Assembly (NCBI RefSeq): GCF_023973825.1
Contig: NC_090126.1
Coordinates: 1-64,000, forward strand
DNA: 64,000 nt
Direction of reading: 5' to 3'
Source of the DNA: Plasmodium brasilianum
Taxonomy: Eukaryota; Apicomplexa; Aconoidasida; Haemosporida; Plasmodiidae
Position numbers and translations under genes: made by a program. The number at the start of each line of letters is the position of its first letter. Within the stretch, counting starts at the first letter, position 1. Under the pieces are notes generated by a model that was not told where the DNA came from, did no database searches, and saw nothing but the letters and a program-made list of their open reading frames with translations. Positions 52,790 to 64,000 of the stretch are shown piece after piece.

Positions 52790-53822
52790 TTATTTACTAC
52801 ATATTTTACTTTTTCTGAACTTAAATTTTTCATATTTCTTAACGTTTTTATGATAATAAATAACGCACGATATAATTGCGATACCTAATATAACGAACGG
52901 TACCATATATATTAAAATACGGAACACTTGACCTAATATGCACGCATCAGTAACTGTTGTACCACTGCACAACGTACATGTTGTCCCAGAACCCAAACTT
53001 TCCGATTGCTTCCAAAAACCAGTTATCTTTTTCAACACACTTACAAATGTATATAATGGTTCCTCACTATAATTTACTAATTTTTCTAAATGAGTTTTTT
53101 TCAAACCGAAGTAAGACAATAAACAATCTTTACCTGACAATCCTAGTGCTAATTATAATATGAATACTATTAAGAAAAACAAAAACAGCAAGAAAGGTAA
53201 AAGAACCTGTAGTCCGCACTTTTTAAATATTATTTTTTTATGAATCCTATCACTCACTGCTTTGTTATTTTTAAGAAAATTCATATAGTCTAGTTCTTTA
53301 AATATTTTTTTCTTTAAATGAGTATATTATTTTGTTTCAAATATGCAAGATTTATTTTTCGTAGCCTTTTTGTTCTCACTAGCATAATTTAATGTATTTC
53401 TACACGTTTGTTTTTTCATTGTCATAATGCTTTTTTTATTATAATATATATCTTTTTTTTCGCACGCTTCATTATGTGGTATATCTTCTATAAAACCTCT
53501 AATAAATGTATCATCATATCTCTTGCATTCTGCTAATAATCTACAATTTCTTATACCTAATTTTCTAATAAGGATGCATTTCATCCCCCAATATATATTA
53601 TACATACATTTAAAAAACGAAGATAACATGTGTAATTTAAACATAAATGATATCATCATAAAAAAAATATTATTAACAAACATAAAAAATCAAATACAGG
53701 AATATGTAAAATATGGTTAAATAATATTATTATACCAAATCATTGTTAAAATGGTATATCCAAGTTGAAAGGATAAACACAAAAATTTTAATAAATAAAA
53801 GTATCGTAATATTTTGTTTCAT
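52790..53822 (-). pseudogene. fam-l pseudogene (two nonsense codons, lost splice acceptor)
   Basis: Exon 1 is intact at 53822-53736 (29 codons, ATGAAACAAAAT, ending HFNNDL) with a GTATAATAATA donor. Exon 2 runs from about 53608 to 52790 in one frame. Its acceptor should end in AG before 53608, but the sequence reads TTTTTTAAA, so splicing is probably lost. Two in-frame TAA stops interrupt it, at 53329-53327 (after KNKSCIFETK) and at 53155-53153 (inside the first membrane segment). Otherwise fam-l features are clear: IRNCRLLAEC (a full RxLxE motif), KKKIFKELDYMNFLKNN, a leucine/phenylalanine-rich membrane stretch, and an end at CVIYYHKNVKKYEKFKFRK. No frameshift separates the pieces, so decay looks fairly recent. 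It would not make a full product. Confidence 0.85.
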
Positions 53823-54080
53823 GTTGTATAATTTTAATAATGTAATATATTTATTATATAATCAGTTAGCAATAATAAAATACTCTGTTAATGACAAAAA
53901 ACAATATAATTATTTATTTAACTTTTTTCTATTTTCATAAAAATGAAATAAAATATATATAACTCTAGTTTTTTTACAACGAATTGACTGAAAATTAACT
54001 TTAGAAATATAATGTAAAATTTTTATCGTAATGTTATATACAAAACACTAAAATATACTAGAATAATATAAATTGAACTA

Positions 54081-54095
54081 TTGATAAATATTCAA
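54081..54095 (-). promoter_or_regulatory. conserved upstream element of fam genes (copy 4)
   Basis: The + strand reads TTGATAAATATTCAA, 259-273 bases upstream of the pseudogene ATG at 53822, one mismatch from the core at 11388 and 34984. Confidence 0.35.
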
Positions 54096-54692
54096 AATAC
54101 ATTATTTATTTATTTAATATAGCAAATTAATTAAATAACTTGTTTTTTGATTATTTTTAGAATAAAAAATATATATATATATATATATATCATTTTTTAA
54201 TTTTTTGATGTATTTCCTTGTTATAGTATATAGAATTGAAATAATACACTTCTATGCATATTAATAAAATAATTTCTAATATTAAAAATGTTTTCTTATT
54301 AATACTTATAATATTATATACATTATACTTGGAAAAAATTTTTATAGCTAATATAATATTGATTATTATAACATTATTATAATATTAATAATAAATGTAG
54401 AAAATAATACTACTTGTAATTTTATGTATTATATTATTTATAGCATTCACATTAGTTAGTACTTGGGCATTTTCATTCCTATATTATCTTTTATATATTT
54501 TAAAAAACTTTTTGCTAATATACTTCATATCATAAGTAAAAATAAATGTTTCAAGTGTATAGAAAGAGTGATTTTTTATTTTCTATAATTATTCTTGAAA
54601 ATTATAATTTTTATTAAGGTTTAAATTATATCATTATTTCTAAAAAGAATGCTTGTAAATGAATGTATCTAATTACTACTCCTTTTAATTAA

Positions 54693-54695
<3 letters not shown>

Positions 54696-54731
<36 letters not shown>
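54696..54731. repeat. TA dinucleotide microsatellite, longest in window
   Basis: About 36 bases of uninterrupted TA repeat, likely length-variable. A shorter one (about 22 bases) is at 54169-54190. Confidence 0.9.
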
Positions 54732-54733
<2 letters not shown>

Positions 54734-57138
54734 CATTAAAAAATAAATAAATTAAAACTTGTATAATATGTGCAAATATCAGAATAACCTAAATTAGAAT
54801 ATAGGTTTATATAATTTTATGAAGAGTAAAAATAAAAAAAGATTATTGTTTCATTTATTTACTTTAGTATATATATTATAGCAATATTTATAAAATATAA
54901 TTAAACCAAAATTACTTATATAAAAAAATAAGTTAATAAATATTGGTATCCTGCTACTTATTGGAAAAGAAGAGTACTACACAAAATTAATAATTCCATA
55001 CTTTTAATTACTACTAAAATTAAATTAACATGTATATATATTGACTATTTTTTAGAAATAGTCCGAGAACTGACTTTTGAAAAATAAATTAAAAATTAAT
55101 ATTATACTTATGCATTACATATGAAATAAATTCTTATTTTTTCACTTTTATTTTATTAAAGAAATATAAATTATAGGAAAGATTTACTAATAGTTAATAT
55201 AAATTCTATGTATATTTATATATTCCTAAAATAAAATGAAAACTTAAAACATTTATAGACAGCATTAAGATATATCTCCATTGCATAAATAAATACCTAT
55301 ACACGATGAAAGTGTTGTATAAAATATAGTTTTGTTTTAATTTTTTTTAATGTCGATATAAATTTTTGTAGATATATGTCACATTTTTTGAAATTCACTA
55401 CTATACGTATGTAAAAAAAAGGATTTGTGCATATTATCTTTTAATATGTGATTAAATTTTATTCATTTATTTAATATTTTAATGACATAATAATTAAAAA
55501 ACATTATACTATATTTACATATTAATTTTCAGTTTAATATAAATTTAATTAAATATTTTAATTATTAATTAACACAATAATAAAGAACAATAATAAAGTG
55601 ATAAATATTTTTAATTTTTCATTTAACTGTAATGATATATAATCCCAATTTAGAAAATAATTATAGATGATATATATTTAACATGCCTATTCTTTCAATA
55701 TTTATAAATTCATTCTTTTATGATGCAAAAAAACAAAATTTATGATAGATATATTTAAAGGGTAAATCCAAATTAGTGGTTTTATAATTTTATATTTAAT
55801 AATTATAAATAGAACCTAATAATTACTATATAATTTATATAAATATATTTTATTTATTATTACTAAAAGTAAATTTTTTAAAAATAAGAGTTCATTTATT
55901 TTCGTTATTTTCTATTTATTTTTTTTACAAAAATAAAAAATTTATATCTTCGACAAAATATGCATATTTAAAAGAAAAAAAAAATATAAAAGTGAACATT
56001 GTATACAAACACCTTTAATAATTATGATAATTTAAAAGAATTTTAAATAAAATTACCTACGATATAAGATATCATCGTTACGAAATGTTAAGGATAATAT
56101 ATTATAATTTAGATAAATATTCGATATATAGTTTTTTTCCTTGAAAATTCTATAAATGAAAGAACCATTATTATATTTTATTTATATATAAATTATTACT
56201 ACACAAAATAATATATTGTATTAAAAAATCATACAAATCTAAATGAAATAAACATAAAAAAAAAAAATATTATATATTAAATATATTTTTTTATTATGCA
56301 ATAGTAAATTCTTATTAATATGACAAATTATATTACTGTTCTAAAAAATAAATTATAAATTAAGATAAAAATCATATTATATTTTTAATTATGCCATGTG
56401 TTTCATACTATCCTGTGGCACTGACCTTAAAATAAGATAATTATTTTTTTATTTTATGCTTTTATATACATGTTGGATATATATTTATATATATTATAAA
56501 TATAATGTATTTGGAAACATAATCGTTTCATAACCATAACATATTCCATTATTTCACTTCCTCTTAATTTTCGAATATTACAAATTTCCATTTCTACAAA
56601 AAAATATAAAAGCGTATTTTAATTAATAGTTCTGTATATTATGAGAAATACATAATGATACGAATTATTTATAAATATAACTTTTTATTTAATAAAAGAT
56701 TTTCCGTATACTCATGTAACTAATTGAAATGTTTATTTTTAGCAAAACTTATTTTTTCCTATATATTTTTTTTTATTTTTATATCCAATAAAAATATTCG
56801 CGCATTTTAAATTAATTACTCATATTTATCCAAATATACGTATCATATATAAATAATTTAAGCTTATTCTCGATATATTTAAGTTCTTACTAAATAAATA
56901 TATATATCATAAATGATTATTATTATTAAATGCATACATATATATATATAATCATTTACGCAGTTTAAAAAAATACTATATAAAAAAAATAGGAAGATAA
57001 TATATCAGAATATATTAAAATTTTATAATTCACATTAATCATCTTACTGTATATCAAAACATTTAAGTATATCTTGGTGATTTTATAATGGTTACATATT
57101 TTCTGAATATACATCCTCGATAAATTATTAGTCGAAAA

Positions 57139-57170
57139 TTATTAGTAAGAGTACTTATTAGTAAGAGTAC
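57139..57170. repeat. perfect 16-base tandem duplication
   Basis: TTATTAGTAAGAGTAC occurs twice back to back with no mismatch. Confidence 0.85.
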
Positions 57171-57440
57171 TATATATTGTTTTAAATTATGTAATAAATA
57201 ACTTTTTGCTGAAATATATTATGCTTAAAAATAAAGCTAACTCTTCTTTTTGATAACATCCTATTTTAAGCTCTAGTAAAGTTATGTGAATGTTACATGG
57301 CATATACTAGCAAAAATTAAAACTTTATAAAGTGTCTTTTTGAAACAAAGAGAAGATTAATAATATCAAAAGTGTTTCAGCAAGTAATATTTGTAAATCG
57401 CATAAATGTATTTTATTATAAATATTTTAATTAAATTTTG

Positions 57441-60400
57441 GTCTTTTTTATTTTTATCTTTATAGCACGGTATATCCAATGCACAATTCTAAAAATATAT
57501 TTTCTATAGTTTCTGAAGGATTTTAAAGTATAACTTATTTTTCAGTAATAAATCTATTCCGATTTACAGCCCTTAATTTGTGTTTTAATTTTTTATATTT
57601 TTATTTAAGTTTTTCCTTATATCTTTTAATTTAATTAGATCTTTTAATTTAATTAGTCCTTCTTTTTTCCTATTTATTTTTTTTTTCCTTTTCTTCGTTT
57701 TCTTTATTTCCATATTAATCATATTCTGATGTCTTCTTGTTCAAAATTGCATTTTTTGCTTCATTTTCCGTCATGTATTTTTCTATTAATATAATATTTT
57801 TCTAATCTATTGAAAAGTTCCTTTTTTTCCCCTGGTTTATAGTTTTTCTAATCTGGAAATAAAAATAAGACTTAAAAATATATTTTATAAATTCATAAAG
57901 TGTTTTACCTCATAATAAGAAAATTCTTCTTACAAAAATTAAGCAAACAGCAGCAAAACAAAAAAAAAAAAATAATAAACAAAAAGAAAAAAGAAAAGTA
58001 TGAATATTTTAATTATACTATGTCATATTATTATTACAGTGACAACTTCATATACAATAAACAAATTAATAAATTTTTATGATGAGATGGAACTTAATTT
58101 TTTTTTTCGTGACATTTTTCCATATTACACATAAATTTAGTATAAGAGAAACTGTTCATTATAATGATCATAATTCTATTTAATTAAAAGTTTTTATTTA
58201 AACGCTTCTAACATTTTAATCATATATTTTAGTTTATAGATATTAATTATTTAACTATACATATATATGTACACATTTCGTTTTAAATAATAACGTAAAG
58301 AAGAAAAATACAATAATTATATAGTAATATTTCTTTATATTTTTACTTAATATACGCTTAATATATTTTTAATATAATATATATAAATTAGTGCAGGAAC
58401 TAATCCAAAATTTATTAGAAAGTTTATTTTTCTATAATACATAATTTCAGGAATAAAAAAATTACCTTTATACATAAAAAATAAAAAACATAAATAAAAG
58501 AAAAATTCAGATAAAATTAAAAATTATATTTTTTAGAAATTTTATTTTCATGTCTATTTTGTTTTGTTTTATTTTTTTTCAGAAATAAACCATGATTTTT
58601 GAAATACAAGAATATCACTATTTCTACTGATATTTGATGTAACTATAGTATAATGTTATAATTCCTCTACAAACAAAATAATTTATCCATCGAAATAATA
58701 CAACTAAACAACATTTCCTACTTATTTCTGGTGTAAATACTACATGGAATACTCATATTTTTAAAAATTATTTAAATGAACTAAAAAAAAATTAAATTAT
58801 TTAATACACGTATTAATCATTTCTATTTTATATATTTTAAATATCACACGATCATAATTAAAGTTTTCTTTTTAGATTCTATTTTAGAAATAAAGTATAA
58901 TTGTATCCATTTTATTATTTGCTTCTTTGTTTTATTTTATTTTATTTTATTTTTCTTCTTTATAAATAAAGAAATACAAGAATATACATAAAACTGTGAA
59001 TTTTAGTTTTTTTTAATATTAAACTAATTATTCTATAATTAACAAATACATAAACTTAGTAAAATAATGTAAACTGGTAAGAATTGAATAATTAAAAAAT
59101 TAACAATGACACTTATTCTTTTTTTTCTTTTTACTTACCTCTATACAAAGATAAGTATTTTCACTATAAATTTCTTTAATAAAAAAGAATTGATATTAAT
59201 TTGTTATATATAATAACAAATATTTTATTTACATTTTTTTTATTAATTATATATATATATATAATATAAATATAAAGTAAAATGGGAAAGATTCTTTTAG
59301 TTTTTTTTTTTTTATCGTGAACATGTCCATAAGCATCACATTACATATAATAGCACAATTCGAAATTTTATTTGTTCTTTTATTTTGAAGCCTTTTTAAT
59401 TTTAACTTTATAAAATTTTATTTTAAAATTATTTTTATAAATTATAAATATTATTTTATATACGTTATAGTAAACATATATCAAAATCTAAAAACAAATA
59501 ATAATAAATAAATAAAATATTTCATATAAAACCAAAATAAAACCCTTTCATTATACACTTTTTTTTTTTTTGCTAATTTTCATCTTATTTAATAAAAAAT
59601 AATTATTCAATGATTTTGTTGTAATACATTTAAACAATATGGCACTTTACCAATATTTTTGAATATAGTCTTCGAAATGAAAAAATAAATATAATATTAA
59701 GAGAAAACAAATAACCTTAGTGCATAAAAAAAAAAAGCTTGAAATAAAAAAAAATAATGTACGCAAATAATACTAGTAAAATGTTAAAAATTTAAATGTA
59801 TACTTTTAATAATCAAATTTTAATTTAATTATTATTGTTTTTAATTTATCATATATTATTGAAAATTTTATAAAATAAGGTATAATAACCGCTCAAATAT
59901 TATTGTTTTAATATACATTTATATAACTATATTATTGGAATTATTGATTTAAAATATAAATGTACATTATCCGCACAGATTACAGCAAAATTGAAGATAT
60001 TATAATAAATAAAATTTTCATATATCTTATATAATATAAAAATATAACTATGTATATGTAAAATAATAATATTTTTTATCAACTAAGCATTTAATAGTTA
60101 TGCTATATCAAATTATATCAAAATATAATACTATATATAATATAAATGTAAGTATAATATATTATAATTTTGTTACTGCTATGTATATTCCTTCTGTTTT
60201 TTAATTAATAATTTTTTATAAAAAATATTTTCAAAAATAATTACAAGATAGTAGATATTTTCTAAAAAAATATTACAGTATATTTTTTAACAATAGATCA
60301 AAATATAACTGTTCTAAAAATATTTTCTAAATACATTCTAATACATATTTTATTTTTAGAATTTTTTCTCGTATTATATCCTCATTAAAGCAATATTTTA

Positions 60401-60800
60401 TCAATATACATTATGTATATAAATATATAATTTTTTTTCGAAATGAAATTTTGTATGGTGAATTATAATATTAACACAATTATTTCCGTAACGTGCTCAT
60501 TAAATAGTTTTTTATTTGTTTTATTTATATAATATTAATTAATAGTATTTTAATTATAGCTTTTACGAAAATATTTTTTTTAATTATAACTTTTTTATTG
60601 TACTTCATTAAATACTACATTTATATTTATTTTAAAAAAAATTTAAAGAATTGTTGTATAGACAATATATAAAATATATACATCAAGTTCTAAGTTATTC
60701 ATGTATTTGTTTTATTTTGAAAAATATTAAATATATCTAGTAAAATAATATATAAGCTTTTACAACTTTAAATATATCCATTATAAAACAAAATACACAA
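57441..60800. other. intergenic region with a lysine-rich decayed patch
   Basis: No intact gene. At about 57510-57860 the minus strand reads as a Lys/Asn/Glu-rich low-complexity patch (for example KYMTENEAKNAILNKKTSEY) interrupted by stops, behind a TTTCCAG acceptor-like site; it may be an old exon, but no family is recognisable. It includes two perfect copies of an 18-base unit at 57621-57656. A TTTTA repeat is at about 58930-58955. The + frame at 57900-58082 is low-complexity and not called. The rest is AT-rich. Confidence 0.45.
57621..57656. repeat. perfect 18-base tandem duplication
   Basis: ATCTTTTAATTTAATTAG occurs twice back to back without mismatch, inside the lysine-rich decayed patch; on the minus strand each copy encodes LIKLKD. 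Confidence 0.85.
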
Positions 60801-61607
60801 ATGATCATTTTTTTTATTAGATCCTTTATTTTTTCCTGTCTAATATGGATATTCAAATATTCTGACGAGGTATCATAGTTATTATACTTAATTTTTTCCC
60901 GTTTTCTTTTTTATTTTATGTTTTTAAATGAGAGGAATATTTTATTCATATAATATATAAATATACATTTTTTTAATATTTAATATGAACTTATACTTAT
61001 AGTCAAATATCTACGATAAAACTCGGAACAAGGAATTGAACATAAATAACATATTAAATATTAAATATAGCAGATTGTTAAGCAGTGAAATAAGAGCATC
61101 CCTGGAAGATAAACATAAATGTTTAAAAGAAAAAATATATGATTTAAAAGGAAAAAGTACTGCATCATTTGAAAAAAAACCATATGCATTAAAGCAATAT
61201 AACTTTTTTCAAGAAGAAGATAATGAATCAATATACAATGATACGTATCAAGAAGAATTGAATTATTTTATGCCACGTAAAAAACCTCAAAAAATTGGAG
61301 CTTCTAACGTTAAGCATAATTTAAAAGAAAAATCTCCTACATTAAACATTATAATAATATTCAGAACAATAAAAACCTACACAAATCTTTAAAAAAGTTA
61401 TACTCAGAGAATGATTCATATTCAGACCACATCAGCTCAAGTAATAAACGTAATTGTATTATTAATAAAGATAAAATTAATGCTTTTATAAACAATCAAA
61501 AAAAACATCCAGTAAAATATGCATTTGCGCATGTCCTTTTTATTCTTATTTTAATACTGTTTTATCCGTTAATTTGTTGTTATGCTTTTTTTTATAGTAT
61601 CCTATAA
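60801..61607 (+). pseudogene. exported protein, unknown function, broken by one frameshift
   Basis: Exon 1 is 60801-60869 (23 codons, hydrophobic: IFFIRSFIFSCLIWIF) with a GTATCATAG donor. Exon 2 starts at 61003 behind a TTATAG acceptor, phase 0. After the junction comes KYSRLLSSEI, an export-type motif, then a Lys/Glu-rich region with CLKEKIYDLKGKS and FFQEEDNES. In this frame the protein stops at 61392 (about 152 residues). From about 61345 a second frame stays open to 61607, with coding-like sequence (NLHKSLKKLYSENDSYSDHI) and a C-terminal membrane segment (FAHVLFILILILFYPLICC). One net indel near 61340-61350 therefore separates the two halves. It could be a real mutation or a sequence error. 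Layout and the SRLL position resemble the gene at 3064-4131, also on the + strand. Family not recognised. Confidence 0.75.
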
Positions 61608-64000
61608 TGCCTAAAATAATTATGTCTCTTACTATTTCATATTATAATCCATTATATATTTGTATTACTAGTAAATTGTTTTTATATTTCATTCTGCTTC
61701 CTTGGAGAATACAACTGTTTTAAATTAATATACATAAAACTATCTCATAAATTAATGTAAGTCTAGTAAAAAGTGAGAAACAATTATTTATTGCAAAAAT
61801 TTAATTCTATAAATTTATTTTAGTAATCTGAAAGAAAATATAATTTTATTTATTCAATTGTAAAAAAATGTATGCCACCAATACAATTATCTAATATATA
61901 TGGATTTTTTATATTTTTTTGCATTTATTATTTAAAAATTGTCTTTATATAGTTTTATATTTTTTGTAATATAAGTATATATTCTGTACTTTAATTTTTA
62001 GTTTAAATTATTAAAGATTTAAAATATAATTAAAAATTTACTTTCTAGCGATATATATATATATACATACTTTAATAAATTTTGCTTATTTTTCATATTA
62101 TGTCGTTTAAATATTTAATATATACAGTTAAAAATATTTATATAAAGAATAATATTACATTTAAAAATATTATAATCATATTTATACAAGTTAAATAGTA
62201 AAATATTTACAAATTATGTAATATTCACTTTAATAATCAATTTTTATATAATTCAGTATATCGTTTATATGAAGATAGCTATAATTTTTCTATGTATAAC
62301 TATATGTTTTGCTTTAAAATAAAAAAAACTTAAAAAATTTTTCTTTCTTATTTCTAATATTAATTAGAGAAGGCGTAAGTAGAACATATATTTATAGGGA
62401 TTCGCATCACTAGTGAAATTCCAGTACTTTTCAAAGAATTATTTTATAGTTATTCACTGGTCTAAAATGTTCTGTTAAATATATATATGTAACACATTAG
62501 GTGTTAATGTTCATATACTGTTGTATCAGTTGTATATTTATTCTACATTTATTTAAGTTATTCACAGCTTAGACGATAGAACAGTTAAGGAACGACATAT
62601 ATATATATATATATATGTATTTATATTAAAGCATTTAAGCAAAAGCTATATAATAGGTATATACAAACTGAATAATTTAAATATATTTACTATTTATTTA
62701 AATATTATTAATTAATTTTTGCTTAAATACCGGAAAGCATATTTTTTATATACTCCTAAGAACTGTGCTACTCTTTTGATACTTCACTAATAGTAGCATT
62801 AAATATGTTGAATATTTCATGCAATTTGCCATTATTATCGAATTAGAAACAATAAAATCCTTATTTTGTTAATAATATGTGTTAGTCTTTTTATTGTGTA
62901 AGGAGTATCCTTATTTTTTTTTAATTTAATTTTTGGATTGAGTTATTTCTTTACCTTTTTCTACTGAGTGTAGCGTAAATATATTAGCATCGTTTAAATA
63001 AACATATTAGAGAATTCTAATTATGGGAATGATTAATGGATTATTAGTTAATTATTCTTCAATTGTTTTGACTTTTGTATTTATCCTTATATACAGAATT
63101 TTTCATTCCATCTCTCCATACACAAAAAATTAGTTAATTTATAAGCATAATGTAATATATCCCCTAACCTGATTATCAATTTGCTAGTCCAATATTCTAT
63201 AGAATTTTAAATTTAGGATAATAGCATATATATATATATATATGCATTTTATATTAATATTTTTTTCTGAATAAATATTTTGCAAGAAATTTACGGATGT
63301 ATATTGAACGCTTTGTATTCCCTGTATGGTATTAATAAGTAAAATACATTATATATATTATTAGTGATATTCTAAAATATAAGAAGTTAATAAACTAATA
63401 AATTTAACACTTTTGTAATAATTTATATGTTTTATGATTATATATAATGCAATAGTACGAGTCTTTTTATCATCATATCTATTACTTATTTACAAAAGGT
63501 TATTACTCCGATTAAAATTTTAAAAAATATTTCTTAAACCTTTAACGAACTACTAAAAATTTCGCAATAGGAAGAGGTGAGGAAGAATAAGATATTTTTT
63601 TATATACCTTTAGTAGAAGATATATAAGAATATAACGTATTTATTAATAGGTTTTTTATAATTGAGGTACATTGGTGTTTTATTCGTCTATCCATTCATT
63701 TGACCAAATGAATATGCATATAATTTTATATATCTATTTATAGACTTAGTAAATATATAACAAATAAATGAAATATTTAAGACTACTTTGCACATTATTG
63801 TGTACACTAAAGTAGTTTATAATACCACATAATATAATTTGAAACAGAAAATTTAAATGAATGAATTATATGGAAAATATACCCCTTTAACACAATCGTT
63901 CAATTAAAGAAAATGTTACATGTAATGTATTTTCTAATTTAATAAATTCATAAATTAATTTTTTTTTTTTTTATATATTTTTTCAAATTAATGATCTACA
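61608..64000. other. intergenic region with possible decayed coding patch
   Basis: No gene I can name. The part from about 62380 to 63200 is slightly less AT-rich, and the minus strand there has short coding-like runs (for example DANIFTLHSVEKGKEITQSK near 62930-62990) broken by stops; it is listed as a finding. TA runs occur near 62600 and 63228. The window ends in T-rich sequence. Confidence 0.45.

Larger units (their letters stand above)
53823..57440. other. 5' flank of fam-l pseudogene and intergenic DNA
   Basis: No gene seen. The left part carries the shared fam-flank blocks: a TTGATAAATATTCAA core at 54081-54095 and TTCTTGAAAATTATAATTTT at about 54592-54611. TA runs are at 54169-54190 and 54696-54731. 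A perfect 16-base tandem duplication (TTATTAGTAAGAGTAC) is at 57139-57170. Confidence 0.5.

Noticed and set aside
52957..53940. Three plus-strand frames over the fam-l pseudogene
   Set aside because: Antisense shadows of the pseudogene exons or of its upstream flank; no motifs of their own.
57900..58082. Plus-strand Lys/Asn/Tyr frame
   Set aside because: Derived from poly-A and TA-rich DNA; no splice context or homology.
1..64000. tRNA, rRNA or CRISPR features
   Set aside because: No cloverleaf-like GC islands, no rRNA-like conserved segments, and the repeats seen are tandem microsatellites without spacers.

Overview
The window looks like a subtelomeric stretch of a malaria parasite chromosome, most likely Plasmodium malariae or a very close relative. 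The DNA is extremely AT-rich. The genes are small, sparse and mostly two-exon, with short AT-rich introns. They belong to lineage-specific multigene families of exported or surface proteins: fam-l and fam-m (family names known from P. malariae), STP1, and PIR. There are no housekeeping genes, tRNA or rRNA genes, and no telomere repeat arrays. Family names come from recognising sequence patterns, without a database search.

Layout, left to right. (1) 3.06-4.13 kb, + strand: an intact two-exon exported protein of unknown function. (2) 5.44-6.39 kb, - strand: a decayed PIR gene inside a roughly 2.2-kb block that recurs at 38.4-40.6 kb. (3) 10.16-11.12 and 13.13-14.10 kb, - strand: two fam-l genes; the first has lost its ancestral splice donor. 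(4) 20.09-22.65 kb, + strand: an apparently intact four-exon STP1 gene, the largest gene here. (5) 26.41-27.57 kb, + strand: a PIR pseudogene with many in-frame stops. (6) 30.28-31.16 kb fam-m and 33.77-34.72 kb fam-l, both - strand. (7) 38.52-39.46 kb, - strand: the second copy of the duplicated PIR pseudogene. (8) 41.12-41.90 kb, - strand: a two-exon exported protein with a canonical PEXEL motif. (9) 45.25-46.30 kb, - strand: a relic of an STP1 last exon. (10) 48.85-49.69 kb, - strand: a divergent fam-l-like gene. (11) 52.79-53.82 kb, - strand: a fam-l pseudogene with three lesions. (12) 60.80-61.61 kb, + strand: an exported-protein gene broken by one frameshift.

The intact genes share one plan. 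A short first exon of about 29 codons encodes a hydrophobic signal or anchor. A phase-0 intron of roughly 115-160 bases follows. The second exon carries an arginine-leucine-leucine (PEXEL-like) motif shortly after the junction, a charged middle, and one or two C-terminal membrane segments. This fits proteins sent into the infected red cell. STP1 and PIR proteins are thought to be displayed at or near the red-cell surface. The genes do not form a pathway or operon; they are a reservoir of variant families, and about half are pseudogenes. The long gaps are AT-rich, with homopolymer and TA runs. The 5' flanks of several fam genes share conserved blocks, including a 15-base core about 240-280 bases upstream of the ATG, the best regulatory candidate in the window.
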